From: Candidatus Gastranaerophilales bacterium
GTDB taxonomy: Bacteria > Cyanobacteriota > Vampirovibrionia > Gastranaerophilales > Gastranaerophilaceae
Assembly: GCA_944324305.1 (NCBI GenBank)
Contig: CALUVV010000009.1
Coordinates: 39,829-103,828 of the forward strand
DNA length: 64,000 bases
Reading direction: 5' to 3'
The position numbers and the translations under genes were made by a program. Below are positions 49,192 through 59,408 of this stretch, in pieces. The notes beneath the pieces were generated by a model, which saw only the letters and a program-made list of their open reading frames with translations, made no database searches and was not told where the DNA came from. Within the stretch, counting starts at the first letter, position 1, and each line of letters starts with the position of its first letter.

Positions 49192-52100
49192 ATGGCACTA
49201 ACTGTAGATGAAATCGCTGAAATTCTCAACGCTATGCGTGTTGAAAATGAACATAATGTTGAAAGTTTTGAAAAAGTTTTGACGGGGATTAATGCAAAAC
49301 TTGAAATTATGTCAGAGGACAGCGAAGCTACCGATTTAATTAAATTGTATATTTCCGAACTTAAAAAGGCGGCAGAGGACAGACACAGCACTGCAATTGA
49401 AAAATTTAACAGTCTTGAAAACTCTTTTAAAAATCTCCTATCTTCACAGGATGAGCTTGTTAAAACATCGGAATTAACTGATTTATTCCATGTTCTCAGC
49501 TCCAATTTTGATAATTTTACAAGCGAAGCTGCCAATCAGAGAAATGCCCTGCATCAGCTTGATGAAAAGATTGCTTTGATTAATGACAAAACATTCAACA
49601 AAGATGAACTTGCCGCTTTAATAAGTGATTTTTCTATAAATTTATCTGATATGAATTCAAGCGTGGAGCAGTCTTTTGAAAATATTCAAAGTGCTCTTGC
49701 GGAAGCTGTTGCAATTATCAAAAAATCAGATACAACAGCGCAGGTTAATACGTTAAGAGAAGAAATTCAATCGCTTTCATCAGATGTTAACTCTATTCCC
49801 TCAAGGATTTCTTTTACAGAGCTTGAAGATAAAATATCTTATTTTCAAAATCTTATTGACACAATTAAAACTGTTGTTGCGGATACTTCCGTACAAAGCA
49901 CGGGAATAATTTCGGATAAATTTAAAAGTCTTGAAAATTCATTTGAAAACATTGTAACCGATGCTGATTTCGCCGGCTTTAAATCGGATTTGGCAGACTT
50001 TGTGCAGCGGATTATTGATAATTCTTCCGCGCTGAACAACAGCCTGTCGTACAGTACGGAAAGAATTGAAAGTATTTTAGCCACAATTAATAGTCTTGAT
50101 TACCGTGAAGATTTTGCATCAATTAACGGAAAATTTAAAGAACTGCAAAATGCGGTAAATACTCTTACGGGTAATAATTCATCGGAACTTGAGAAAATAG
50201 AGCGGAAACTTGAGGAAACTCTTACGGATGAAGATTTTTCGAATTTTAAACGGGAAATTACGGACTATGTTCAAAGAATAATAGATAATACTTTTATAAT
50301 CAACAATGATTTGATCTATAACAGAGAACAGGCTGAAGATATAGTTAAATCAATTAATTCTTTAGATTATAAAAGTGATTTTGAAGGTATTTCAGCCAAA
50401 ATATCGGAACTTGAAGATGTTTTGAAAAGTATTTCTCAATCAAGTAACTATGAATTCCAAAATCTTGAAAAAACTCTTGCATCTATCGTAACCGATTCTG
50501 ATTTTGCAGGTTTCAAAGCGGAACTTGCGGATTTTGTTCAAAAGATTATTGATAATTCTTCAGCTTTAAATAAAGACCTTGCATACAGTACGGAACGTAT
50601 TGAAAGTATTTTATCAACCATAAACTCGCTTGATTACAAAAATGATTTTGAAAGCATTGAACAAAAAATTAAAGATTTGGGAAATATAATTAACTCTGTT
50701 TCAGATGCTAATGAATATGAATTTTCAAATTTGGCAAAAACTTTATCTTCAATTGTAACTGATGCGGACTTTGCAGGCTTTAAAGCCGATTTGGCGGATT
50801 TTGTTCAAAAAATTATTGATAATTCTTCTTCTTTAAATAATGAATTATCGTACAGTACCGAACGTATTGAAAGTATTTTAACTACTGTTAATTCAATGGA
50901 CTACAGAACTGATTTTGAGGGTATTGTATCAAAGATATCGGAACTTAAATCTGTTGTTGATGAAAATTTACTAAATACCGGTTCGGTAAATTCATCTTTA
51001 GCTCACTATTCAAATAATGTTTTGAACAGGATTGATGAACTTGAAACAACGCTGTTAAATGTCGGCACTAAGGATGACTTAATTACTTTCAGACAAAATT
51101 TTACGGAATTTGTTGAAAAAATTCAGAGCGAAACTTCCTCGCTAAATTCCGAATTGTCATACGGTGTTCAAAGAATTGAGAATATTTACGACGCGGTTAA
51201 TTCTATATCTTTTAAAGCTGACCTGAGTGAGGTTGAAGAAAAAATCGATGAATTAAAAGAACTGGTGGACTTGGTTTCATCAGACAGTTCTGCAGAGTTT
51301 GAAAATATTCAAAAAACTTTGTCAAATATCGTAACCGATGCTGATTTTTCCGGTTTTAAAACGGATTTGGCGGATTTTGTTCAAAAAATCATTGATAATT
51401 CAACTGCTTTAAATTCCGAATTGTCTTACAGTACGGAACGCATTGAAAATATACTAACTACGGTTAAAGCTCTGGATTTCAGGGATGATTTTGAAAATGT
51501 TATTTCAAGAATAAATGATATCAGAGAGGCTTTTGAAGAAGGTTCAAAAATAAATTATACAAATCTTTCATCCGAAATTGCCGTTCTGTCAGAAAAAATA
51601 GATAGCAGTTTTTCAAATATGGATGAAAAACGTCAGGAAGTGTATGGGGATTTAAAAAATGAGCTGGGCGAAATTCTTTTAAACCTTCATAACTTAACCG
51701 AAGCCGACCCGCAAAAATCCATAGATGAATTAGCAGGCCTTACCGCACAGATATCGGAAAATATTTCCGCATTGAGAAACGGCATAGGTGCTGATATACA
51801 GGAAGATTACGGTGATTTGAAAGCAAGTCTTAATGCGGTGATTGCAAATCTGCAGATTGTTAAAGAAGATATTTTATCTAAAAACGACATTTCTTCCGAT
51901 TTATCAATACAAAATTTTGAAAAGTTAGAAAACCTGCTTGCAGAACAAGTTAAAGCTTTTAATGAATTGCAGACGGCAATTGCCGAAAGTGATAAACTTG
52001 AAACTTCGCATGTTCTTGACGCATTAGACAAAACTTCCGTTGAAATCACTGATTTGATTGAAGGTATTAAAGAAAATGATAATTCTAATTATGAAGCCGT

Positions 52101-55100
52101 AAAAGAATATATCGAAGAATTAGCAGCAGGCGTTAATAATCTGCAGACCGAATTTAATACTATATCAGAACAAAATATTTCAAAAGTCGCTTCCGATATA
52201 AACGGTATTTCAGATACGGTTGCTTTGTTCAGAGAAGAATTTAAACAGTCAGTAGAAAGTAATCTGGAAAATTCCGCAAAAATTATTGACAGCGTTTCTG
52301 TTCTTTCCGAACGCGTCAACGGCATGCAGGAAGTATTGTCGGGAAATTCGAAAGATAATCTTGAAACTCTCCGAAATCTGCTTGAAAATTTATCTCAAAA
52401 GCTTGCGGATGATATTGAAAGACAAAAGGAAGCTTTTAATCTTACAAACGAAGAAGGCGACAGGAAAAAATTTGAGGCGCTTAACAAGCTTTCGGATGAC
52501 ATTAAAAATATAGAAACATTACTTAATTCGAGTACCGAAATATTTAAACATGCGGTTAAAGAAAATATTTCCGAAGTAAAAGAATACATAAGCGAAGCTA
52601 ATAATTCTATTTACCAGTCACAGATATTGAGCGAAAATAAACTTGCCGCAAAATTAGAAGCAATAGAAGTTTTATATCAGGAATTTGAAGCATCCGTTTC
52701 GGGCGTAAACTCCGGTATTCAAAATGTTCTCGAAAATATTACATCGCTTGATGCAAGTGAACAGAACGATATTATCAAACAGGAACTGGATAATATTGCT
52801 TCTTCATCTTCTTTGCTGATTTCGGCTGTTAATGATATAAACAGACAGAATGACGAACTTTCAAATATTATTTCTAATATTATGGAAACTGTCTGCAAGA
52901 AAGAAGATATAATCTCCGTTTCGGATAAGTTAGATACATACGCTTCAATAATGACATCTTTAAGAGAACTGGTCTCCGATACAAAAGAAGAAACCGGATT
53001 AACTCTCAACAGATTATTCGAAAAGCTGGAAACATCTTTTTCTGCTGTTGTTACTCAAGCAGATTTGTCCGATTTCAAAAATAACCTTTCGGATTTTCTT
53101 CAAAAAATTTCTGATAACGCTGATATAATAAATTCTGATTCGGCAGTTAACAGGGAAAGAATTGCAGAAATATCCGATAACATTTCCAAATTGGAACCTG
53201 TTGATTATTCTTATGATCTCGAACAAATTTCTTCAAAAATAGATGATTTGTCGGAATTATTCGAAAATTCTTCAAATAACAATTTTGCGAATTTAAGTGA
53301 CAAAATCGACGAAGTAAAAAATGAAATAATTAACAGCAATAATTCTGAATTTATTAATAACAAATTTGAAGATTTTTCGGGTATTGTAACTTCCGTAAAA
53401 GATATAATTTTAAATTCACTGAGAACAAATTCAGATGTAATTGACGAACAATTTGCGAAATTCGAAGATATATTTTCTCATCTGGTAAACGAAGAAGATT
53501 TTACAAATTTCCGTACGGATTTTGCGGATTTCATTCAGAAAATACTTGATAATGCAACTGTTCTTCATGTAAATTCCGATGCTAATAAAGAACAGCTTTT
53601 GGAAATTGCGGAAAAGATAAAAACTTTTGATTATTCGCAAAACTTTGAGGATATTACCGAAAGATTAAATGAATTAAAAATCTCTTTTGAGAATAATTCA
53701 AAAACGAATTATGAAAATATTATAAATGAGATTAATAATTTCAAAGAAGAACTAAACAGCAGTATTGCAGATGCGGATAATAATAAAAAAGAAAAGCTTG
53801 AAAGTATTAATGCGGAACTTTCGGATATTTCCTTAAATATTCAGTTCCTCAGAGATTTCTCATCGCAGAAATCTTCGGAAATGCTAGAAAATATTTCGGG
53901 AGAATTACACTCCGTTATTGATGATTTAAAAGAAACCGTTAATCTGGGAACAAGATTGGATATTGAAGATTTGAAGTCTTCAATTGCTGATATAACAAAT
54001 GAAATCAGCAATATGAAAGATGATTTTATTCAAAAATATGATTCCGGGACATTTAATGTTTCATCCGGATTTGATAACGTAAAACTTTCTATGGAAAATC
54101 TTGTTGATGCATTTTCTTCATTCCGTGATTTATTGAATGAAGAAGCCTCGAAAAATTCCGAAAGCTTAATTTCTAAAATTAATGAGATTACATTTAAAGT
54201 TGATGAACTTATAAGTGAAATACATATAACCTCATCTGATTATTCTGACAGAGTTCTCGGGGCAGTAAATGAGATTGCATCTAAACTTGATGCTCTTTCT
54301 GACGGTTTTACCGATGAAATCAGCGAAAATATGTCGGCCTTTAAAGAAACATTTTCGACATTATCGGAAAATCTTCAATCAATGCATGGAGAATTTTCAC
54401 AGCAGTTAAAAGATAATCATGAACTCCAGCTTTTTGAATTGAAAAGTATTTCCGGAAACGTAAACGATTTTAAATCGCATATTGATGAAGCAGCGGAAAG
54501 TTTGAAGGATTATATTTCAGAATTAAATCTTGCCGCTAAATCGTCAAAATCTTTAAGCGACAGCAAGTTTTCCGAAAAACTTCTGGATTTGGAAGCTGCC
54601 ATGATGCATTCTTCCGATGTCTATGAGCAAAAGATGGAGCTTTTACAAAGTAAACTTGCGGAGTTTGCACAAATTATTGAAGGAAGCGCATCTGACACCG
54701 AGGCAAAAATAGCTTCATCAGTGGAAGAAATTACTGACGTTAAAGGCGAATTGACTTTGCTTAACGATTTCTTAAAAGCCGTAAAACTTTCATCAGATGA
54801 AAAATTTACGGAAACGGTTGCAACGGTTGAAACCGGTATCGGTAATATAATTAATAACCTTAATGACGTTAGTGCTTCAATAATTAACGGCATTGATATA
54901 AGCGTAAAAGAAAATATTTTATCTGTTGAAGATAAATTTGATAATTTGCTGCAGGTTATAAAAGATGGCCGTTCAAATAATCTTACGGCGAATATTGAAG
55001 AAAAAATTTCCGAATTAAAACAGGAAATAGGACTTATTAATACTGATATTTCCGTAATTCTGCAGGACAAATCAGACAATATATTGAATTGTCTGGATGA

Positions 55101-57219
55101 AGTAAAGAGCGGTATAAAAGAATTTTCCGATGTTGATTTTGCCGGAATTCTTGCGGAATTAAAGTCACAGCTTGAAATATCTTTTATGAATTTCAGCGTT
55201 GACGTTAACGGAGAACTTGCTGCAAGCACCGAAGCCGTTACGAGACTTGAACAGGCGTATAAAGAAACGTTTAACAGAATTTCCGTTATTGAAGATTGCG
55301 TAAGCGACAAAATTCAAGACAGCATTGAGCTTTTAAATGTTACCGTTGAAACCTGTGCCCGTGATATTAAGCACTCATTTGAAGAAAAACTGGATGATTA
55401 TATCGGTGACTTGAGAGCACAGCTTGATGTTGCTTTAAACAACACAAAAACTATTGATAAAATTGACGGACTTAAAGATGAATTATCCGTCAAAATAGAT
55501 GCTGTCATGAACGAACAGGCATCACTTGCGGAAAAAACAGAAAGCATAAATAATATCGGTAACAGGCTTGACCAAAAACTTGATGTTCTTGTTGAAAGTA
55601 CTGATGCTGAAGAAATTTTGAATTCGTTAACGGAAATAGAACTGAAAGCGGAAGAAAGAGGAGCGAATATTACTGAAATTATTAATTCGCTGAGTTCAAA
55701 GATTGATGTGATTGCAAATGATTCTGCTTTGAAACTCGCGCTTTCAACTGTTGCTGCGAAAATTGATGCAATTTCGGATAACAAAACACTTGATATAGCT
55801 CTTAAAATGATATCGGAAAAAGTTGATGTTATCGCCGCAGACAATTCTTTTGAAGTTATTCAGGATACTTTAGAAAATTCATTTAATGAAGTTAATTCAA
55901 AGCTTGATGTTATTGTTTCCGATAATTCTGTGGAGGAACTTAATAATAATATTAGAGAAGCTTTTGACGGATTGAATTCAAAAATTGATATTCTCGCGGC
56001 TGATTCGTCCGTTGACGAACTTCATGAAAAAGTTGACGTACTCTCTGAAACTGAAGATAAAGTTGCCGAAATGCTTTCCGCTTTGCATGAAAAAGTTGAT
56101 GTTCTTGCAATGGACGGCAGTGAATTTGATCTTGAAGAAGAAATTGATGATATCAAAGATTTAATTTTTGAACAAAGAAAGTATTTTGAAGCTACTTCAG
56201 ATGAAAAAGCGGCTGCAATTGATAAATATTTAAGGGATGTTCTTTTAAAACTTGATAATGTTGATCTGGAGAAAAATTCCGAAGACATTAAAGAAAGTAT
56301 AATGAACGCTCTTGTTTCTCTGTTTGATCAAATATCATTTGTCGAAGAAACTGAAGAAATTAAAGATTTTGTTGAAGAAAAAACCGATGAAATAAATCAA
56401 AATCTTATAGAAGTTCAAAATCAGCTGAGACAAATAGCAAGCTCAAATGATGATTTTGACTATTCATATACATTGCAGGATGTTGAAACAGATATTGCAA
56501 AATTAAGACTTGCAATCAGCAATATGTCAGGCAATGACTTTGAAAGTCTTTCAGATGATATTAAAAAAATTGTTACTTCGGTTGAAGAACTGGAATCCAC
56601 GCTTACTCAAGATCAGGTTGTCGACCTGAAAGGTGATATTGAAAAATTAAACGAAGATATTTTAAGCATCAGCTCAAGAACAAATAAGCTTCTTTTAACA
56701 TCCGATGAATCATATAAAGCCTTAAATGACGGGTTAAATAATTTCAGCAGTCTTGTTTACAGGCTTGAAGACAGAATTAATTATCTTGACAATACGGAAA
56801 TAAGCGAAAGACTTGAAAGAAAAATAGATAATATTCATTCAATGTCCGTAGCTTCAGCGAATGCTGATAAGGTATTCCATCAGGTAATGATGTACCTCGG
56901 TGAATGGATTGATTCAACTACCGAAAATATTTCAAGTATTACGGAAAAAACATCTGAAATTGCAGGAATTAAAGATGCTATAAATGAACTCAGAGAGATA
57001 ATTCCTGAGAAAACTTCTATGCTTGATGAAATTGAAAATAAATTTGAACAGCAGGAATTGCGTATTGACAGATTAGAAATGAAAATAGAGAAAATTTTAT
57101 CGGCACTTGAAGAAAAAGATGATATGATGTTAAATAGAAAAGTGGATAAAATTGAAAAATTATTATCCAGACTTGGTACTAATATAGAAAAGCTGACATC
57201 ATATGTTGATGAAGAATAA
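49192..57219 (+). CDS. Giant coiled-coil repeat protein, 2675 aa (unknown function)
   Basis: The largest gene here, and nothing in it looks enzymatic. Nearly the whole chain is heptad-patterned helix rich in Glu, Asp, Ser, Asn, Ile and Leu, with almost no Pro, Trp or Cys and no signal peptide or membrane segment. It contains about eight copies of a unit of roughly 90 residues, e.g. VTDADFAGFKADLADFVQKI followed by IDNSSALN and LSYSTERIESILTTVNSLDY. Six copies lie at about residues 255-780 and two more divergent ones near 1285 and 1435. A second repeat type (SxKIDVIAxDxSxEEL) occurs near 2150-2310. The C-terminus is a further coil. Likely a cytoplasmic filament or scaffold, by analogy only. 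It overlaps the next gene. Confidence 0.85.
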   Translation: MALTVDEIAEILNAMRVENEHNVESFEKVLTGINAKLEIMSEDSEATDLIKLYISELKKAAEDRHSTAIEKFNSLENSFKNLLSSQDELVKTSELTDLFHVLSSNFDNFTSEAANQRNALHQLDEKIALINDKTFNKDELAALISDFSINLSDMNSSVEQSFENIQSALAEAVAIIKKSDTTAQVNTLREEIQSLSSDVNSIPSRISFTELEDKISYFQNLIDTIKTVVADTSVQSTGIISDKFKSLENSFENIVTDADFAGFKSDLADFVQRIIDNSSALNNSLSYSTERIESILATINSLDYREDFASINGKFKELQNAVNTLTGNNSSELEKIERKLEETLTDEDFSNFKREITDYVQRIIDNTFIINNDLIYNREQAEDIVKSINSLDYKSDFEGISAKISELEDVLKSISQSSNYEFQNLEKTLASIVTDSDFAGFKAELADFVQKIIDNSSALNKDLAYSTERIESILSTINSLDYKNDFESIEQKIKDLGNIINSVSDANEYEFSNLAKTLSSIVTDADFAGFKADLADFVQKIIDNSSSLNNELSYSTERIESILTTVNSMDYRTDFEGIVSKISELKSVVDENLLNTGSVNSSLAHYSNNVLNRIDELETTLLNVGTKDDLITFRQNFTEFVEKIQSETSSLNSELSYGVQRIENIYDAVNSISFKADLSEVEEKIDELKELVDLVSSDSSAEFENIQKTLSNIVTDADFSGFKTDLADFVQKIIDNSTALNSELSYSTERIENILTTVKALDFRDDFENVISRINDIREAFEEGSKINYTNLSSEIAVLSEKIDSSFSNMDEKRQEVYGDLKNELGEILLNLHNLTEADPQKSIDELAGLTAQISENISALRNGIGADIQEDYGDLKASLNAVIANLQIVKEDILSKNDISSDLSIQNFEKLENLLAEQVKAFNELQTAIAESDKLETSHVLDALDKTSVEITDLIEGIKENDNSNYEAVKEYIEELAAGVNNLQTEFNTISEQNISKVASDINGISDTVALFREEFKQSVESNLENSAKIIDSVSVLSERVNGMQEVLSGNSKDNLETLRNLLENLSQKLADDIERQKEAFNLTNEEGDRKKFEALNKLSDDIKNIETLLNSSTEIFKHAVKENISEVKEYISEANNSIYQSQILSENKLAAKLEAIEVLYQEFEASVSGVNSGIQNVLENITSLDASEQNDIIKQELDNIASSSSLLISAVNDINRQNDELSNIISNIMETVCKKEDIISVSDKLDTYASIMTSLRELVSDTKEETGLTLNRLFEKLETSFSAVVTQADLSDFKNNLSDFLQKISDNADIINSDSAVNRERIAEISDNISKLEPVDYSYDLEQISSKIDDLSELFENSSNNNFANLSDKIDEVKNEIINSNNSEFINNKFEDFSGIVTSVKDIILNSLRTNSDVIDEQFAKFEDIFSHLVNEEDFTNFRTDFADFIQKILDNATVLHVNSDANKEQLLEIAEKIKTFDYSQNFEDITERLNELKISFENNSKTNYENIINEINNFKEELNSSIADADNNKKEKLESINAELSDISLNIQFLRDFSSQKSSEMLENISGELHSVIDDLKETVNLGTRLDIEDLKSSIADITNEISNMKDDFIQKYDSGTFNVSSGFDNVKLSMENLVDAFSSFRDLLNEEASKNSESLISKINEITFKVDELISEIHITSSDYSDRVLGAVNEIASKLDALSDGFTDEISENMSAFKETFSTLSENLQSMHGEFSQQLKDNHELQLFELKSISGNVNDFKSHIDEAAESLKDYISELNLAAKSSKSLSDSKFSEKLLDLEAAMMHSSDVYEQKMELLQSKLAEFAQIIEGSASDTEAKIASSVEEITDVKGELTLLNDFLKAVKLSSDEKFTETVATVETGIGNIINNLNDVSASIINGIDISVKENILSVEDKFDNLLQVIKDGRSNNLTANIEEKISELKQEIGLINTDISVILQDKSDNILNCLDEVKSGIKEFSDVDFAGILAELKSQLEISFMNFSVDVNGELAASTEAVTRLEQAYKETFNRISVIEDCVSDKIQDSIELLNVTVETCARDIKHSFEEKLDDYIGDLRAQLDVALNNTKTIDKIDGLKDELSVKIDAVMNEQASLAEKTESINNIGNRLDQKLDVLVESTDAEEILNSLTEIELKAEERGANITEIINSLSSKIDVIANDSALKLALSTVAAKIDAISDNKTLDIALKMISEKVDVIAADNSFEVIQDTLENSFNEVNSKLDVIVSDNSVEELNNNIREAFDGLNSKIDILAADSSVDELHEKVDVLSETEDKVAEMLSALHEKVDVLAMDGSEFDLEEEIDDIKDLIFEQRKYFEATSDEKAAAIDKYLRDVLLKLDNVDLEKNSEDIKESIMNALVSLFDQISFVEETEEIKDFVEEKTDEINQNLIEVQNQLRQIASSNDDFDYSYTLQDVETDIAKLRLAISNMSGNDFESLSDDIKKIVTSVEELESTLTQDQVVDLKGDIEKLNEDILSISSRTNKLLLTSDESYKALNDGLNNFSSLVYRLEDRINYLDNTEISERLERKIDNIHSMSVASANADKVFHQVMMYLGEWIDSTTENISSITEKTSEIAGIKDAINELREIIPEKTSMLDEIENKFEQQELRIDRLEMKIEKILSALEEKDDMMLNRKVDKIEKLLSRLGTNIEKLTSYVDEE
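49950..51520 (+). repeat. Tandem coding repeats, about 270 nt per unit, in the giant gene
   Basis: Six units beginning near 49955, 50221, 50490, 50755, 51060 and 51330, each encoding a TDADFAGFKADLADFVQ-like segment, then LNNELSYSTERIE and a DYxxDFE segment. Divergent relatives lie near 53047 and 53488. Amino-acid identity is high between several units (1, 3, 4, 6); units 2 and 5 are more diverged. Confidence 0.85.
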
Positions 57220-58588
57220 ACTAATCTCTGATTTAAAAAAGAATATTCCCGCCTCAAATGTTCTGAATACATTGGAAGAACGCTATGCATATGCTCAGGA
57301 TGCAACAAATATCAGGCGGATTAAAAATCTGCCGGATGCTGTCGTGTTCGTCGAAAATACCGAACAGGTGCAAAAAGTTGTTAAACTTGCAAATAAATAT
57401 AAAGTTCCTGTAATTTGCAGGGGTGCAGGCACTAATGTCGTCGGAGCATGTGTGGTTGAGCATGGCGGAATAATTCTGAATTTTTCAAAAATGAATAAAA
57501 TTCTTTCAATCAGCAAAGAAAATATGACGGTTGTTGTTGAACCCGGAGTTGTTCTCGGGTGTTTACAAAAAGAAGTTGAAAAATTAGGATTATTTTATCC
57601 GCCTGACCCGTCAAATCTGGCAGTTTCAACAATAGGCGGCAGCATTGCACAGGCATCAGGCGGTGCTAAGTCTTTTAAATACGGTACAACTAAGGATTAT
57701 GTTATTGATTTAAAAGTCGTAATGGCAGACGGGCAAATATTAAAAACAGGTTCCGGCACGATTAAAAATGCTACGGGTTACAACCTGAATACTCTTTTTG
57801 TCGGCTCAGAGGGAACATTGGGAATTGTTGTTGAAGCAACTTTGAAATTAATTCCGAAACCGCAGAGTAAAAAAGTTATAATGGCATATTTCGATACGGT
57901 AAGGGAAGCTGTTCTTGCAGTAAATGCTATTATTGAACAGAGAATTTATCCTGCTACAATTGATTTTATGGATAAAAATGCAATTCAGACAGTTGAAAAA
58001 TTTTATCCCGCAAATCTTTTAACTGACAAAGAGGCTGCACTGGTTATTGAAACAGACGGCTTTGAATGTTCCATGAAATATCAGGAAGATATTATTACCA
58101 GAATATTGAATACCTGTAATGCTTCTGAAATTCAAGTATCGCATAATGATGATGAATATAATAAAATTTGGACTGCAAGACGTTCTTCTATGGGTGCATG
58201 TGCAAAATTAAAACCTAATGTAACGACGGATGACGTGATTGTCCCGCGTGAAAATCTGGAAGCTCTTGTATTAGGTATTCGCGCGATTTGTGAAAAATAT
58301 AGTCTTGAAGTTTGTATGGTCGGGCATGTAGGCGACGGAAGCGTTCATCCGCAAATTCCGATAAATTACAATGATGAAGATGAATATAAACGATATAAAC
58401 TTGCAAAGGCGGAGATTTATGATTTGACAGCTAAACTCGGAGGAATTTTGTCAGGTGAGCATGGAATTGGCTCTGAAAAACGTGAACATATTCACAAAGT
58501 TATAAATTCGGTTGCTCTGGATTACATGCGGCAAATCAAAAAAACTTTTGACCCGAATAATATTTTGAACCCTTATAAGATATTTTAA
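57209..58588 (+). CDS. GlcD-type FAD-linked oxidase (glycolate/D-lactate dehydrogenase family)
   Basis: Flavoenzyme oxidising a 2-hydroxyacid such as glycolate or D-lactate. About 459 aa. The PCMH FAD-binding domain shows VPVICRGAGTNVVGACV, YPPDPSNLAVSTIGGSIAQASGG, DYVIDLKVVMADG, GSGTIKNATGYNLNTLFVGSEGTLG. The C-terminal half has MVGHVGDGSVHPQI and GGILSGEHGIGSEK with active-site His. No GlcE/GlcF partner is adjacent. ATG 57209 (MKNKLISDL) is preferred; ATG 57203 is also in frame. Both lie inside the end of the giant gene, so translation is probably coupled. Confidence 0.93.
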   Translation: MKNKLISDLKKNIPASNVLNTLEERYAYAQDATNIRRIKNLPDAVVFVENTEQVQKVVKLANKYKVPVICRGAGTNVVGACVVEHGGIILNFSKMNKILSISKENMTVVVEPGVVLGCLQKEVEKLGLFYPPDPSNLAVSTIGGSIAQASGGAKSFKYGTTKDYVIDLKVVMADGQILKTGSGTIKNATGYNLNTLFVGSEGTLGIVVEATLKLIPKPQSKKVIMAYFDTVREAVLAVNAIIEQRIYPATIDFMDKNAIQTVEKFYPANLLTDKEAALVIETDGFECSMKYQEDIITRILNTCNASEIQVSHNDDEYNKIWTARRSSMGACAKLKPNVTTDDVIVPRENLEALVLGIRAICEKYSLEVCMVGHVGDGSVHPQIPINYNDEDEYKRYKLAKAEIYDLTAKLGGILSGEHGIGSEKREHIHKVINSVALDYMRQIKKTFDPNNILNPYKIF

Positions 58589-58595
58589 AATTAAT

Positions 58596-59408
58596 ATGGA
58601 TAAAAATGAACTTATTAAATACTTTAAATCTTTGGGCTTAACAGTTCATACAACTACAAAAGCGCGCGGGCATCAGGGATTTTTTTTGAAAAACAGAATT
58701 GATATTTCAAAAAATATTCCTGAAAACAGAATTGTGCCTACACTTTTGCATGAGTTTGCCCATTATATTCATTCAAAAATAGAGCCTGATATGAATAAGA
58801 CCGGCGGAACACTCACCATGCTTTTTAAAGATGACAGCCGTGTTTTGTTTGATGAACTTATTAAAGTCACGAATTTTGTTGACCCGAATTCTCTTTGTAT
58901 CAGACTTTATGAACATAAAGACAGGGTTAAGTCGAAAATTAAAGAATATGAAAATATTATAAAAATATATTATCCGAAATTTATGCGTTCGAAAAAATTT
59001 AAAGAATTTGATAAATATATTAAAAAGTCCGATGCGAGATATCTTTTAAAATATGACAGAGTAAAACTTATTCGGGGCGGTTTTTTCCGAAAGACAACTA
59101 AACTTTATTCAATTGACAATATTGAAAAAGATTTTACAGACATGCCAAAAGCGTTTGCGGCATATATCAGGCTGAAATCTTATCAAAAAAAGCAGGCAAG
59201 AATTTCCGCCAGAATTAACAAATTTAAAAAATATTATGAAAAACCGGCTGAGCTTTTTGCAAGATTAGTTGAAGGTCTTTACCTTGACAGGGAATGGGTT
59301 GAGGCCATTGCCCCGAATGTGATGCCACGGTTTTATAAATTACTTAATGAAGGATATTATTTTGAATTAAAAACTATACTCTTCCGTACATGTCTTCGTA
59401 ACGGATAA
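58596..59408 (+). CDS. Putative zinc metallopeptidase (HExxH protein)
   Basis: 270 aa. Residues near 50-60 read LLHEFAHYIHS, a gluzincin-type HExxH site (HEFAH), with a possible third ligand in EKPAELFARLVEGLYLD near 220. N-terminal GHQGFFLKNRIDISKNIPEN resembles the region before the site in ImmA/IrrE-type peptidases, but no HTH domain or partner repressor is present. The rest is Lys/Tyr/Phe-rich. No signal peptide. It follows the GlcD-like gene by 7 nt, without a Shine-Dalgarno, so it likely shares that transcript. It overlaps the convergent manC by 35 nt. Substrate unknown. Confidence 0.7.
   Translation: MDKNELIKYFKSLGLTVHTTTKARGHQGFFLKNRIDISKNIPENRIVPTLLHEFAHYIHSKIEPDMNKTGGTLTMLFKDDSRVLFDELIKVTNFVDPNSLCIRLYEHKDRVKSKIKEYENIIKIYYPKFMRSKKFKEFDKYIKKSDARYLLKYDRVKLIRGGFFRKTTKLYSIDNIEKDFTDMPKAFAAYIRLKSYQKKQARISARINKFKKYYEKPAELFARLVEGLYLDREWVEAIAPNVMPRFYKLLNEGYYFELKTILFRTCLRNG

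Noticed and set aside
49950..51520. Repeats in the giant gene as a CRISPR or other DNA-level array
   Set aside because: Units are about 270 nt, fully coding and diverge at synonymous sites, so they are protein repeats.
49143..57308. Several open frames antisense to the giant gene (e.g. near 49143-49535, 54621-55310)
   Set aside because: Ser/Phe/Leu-rich mirror translations of a Glu/Asp/Lys-rich coding sequence, without ribosome sites.
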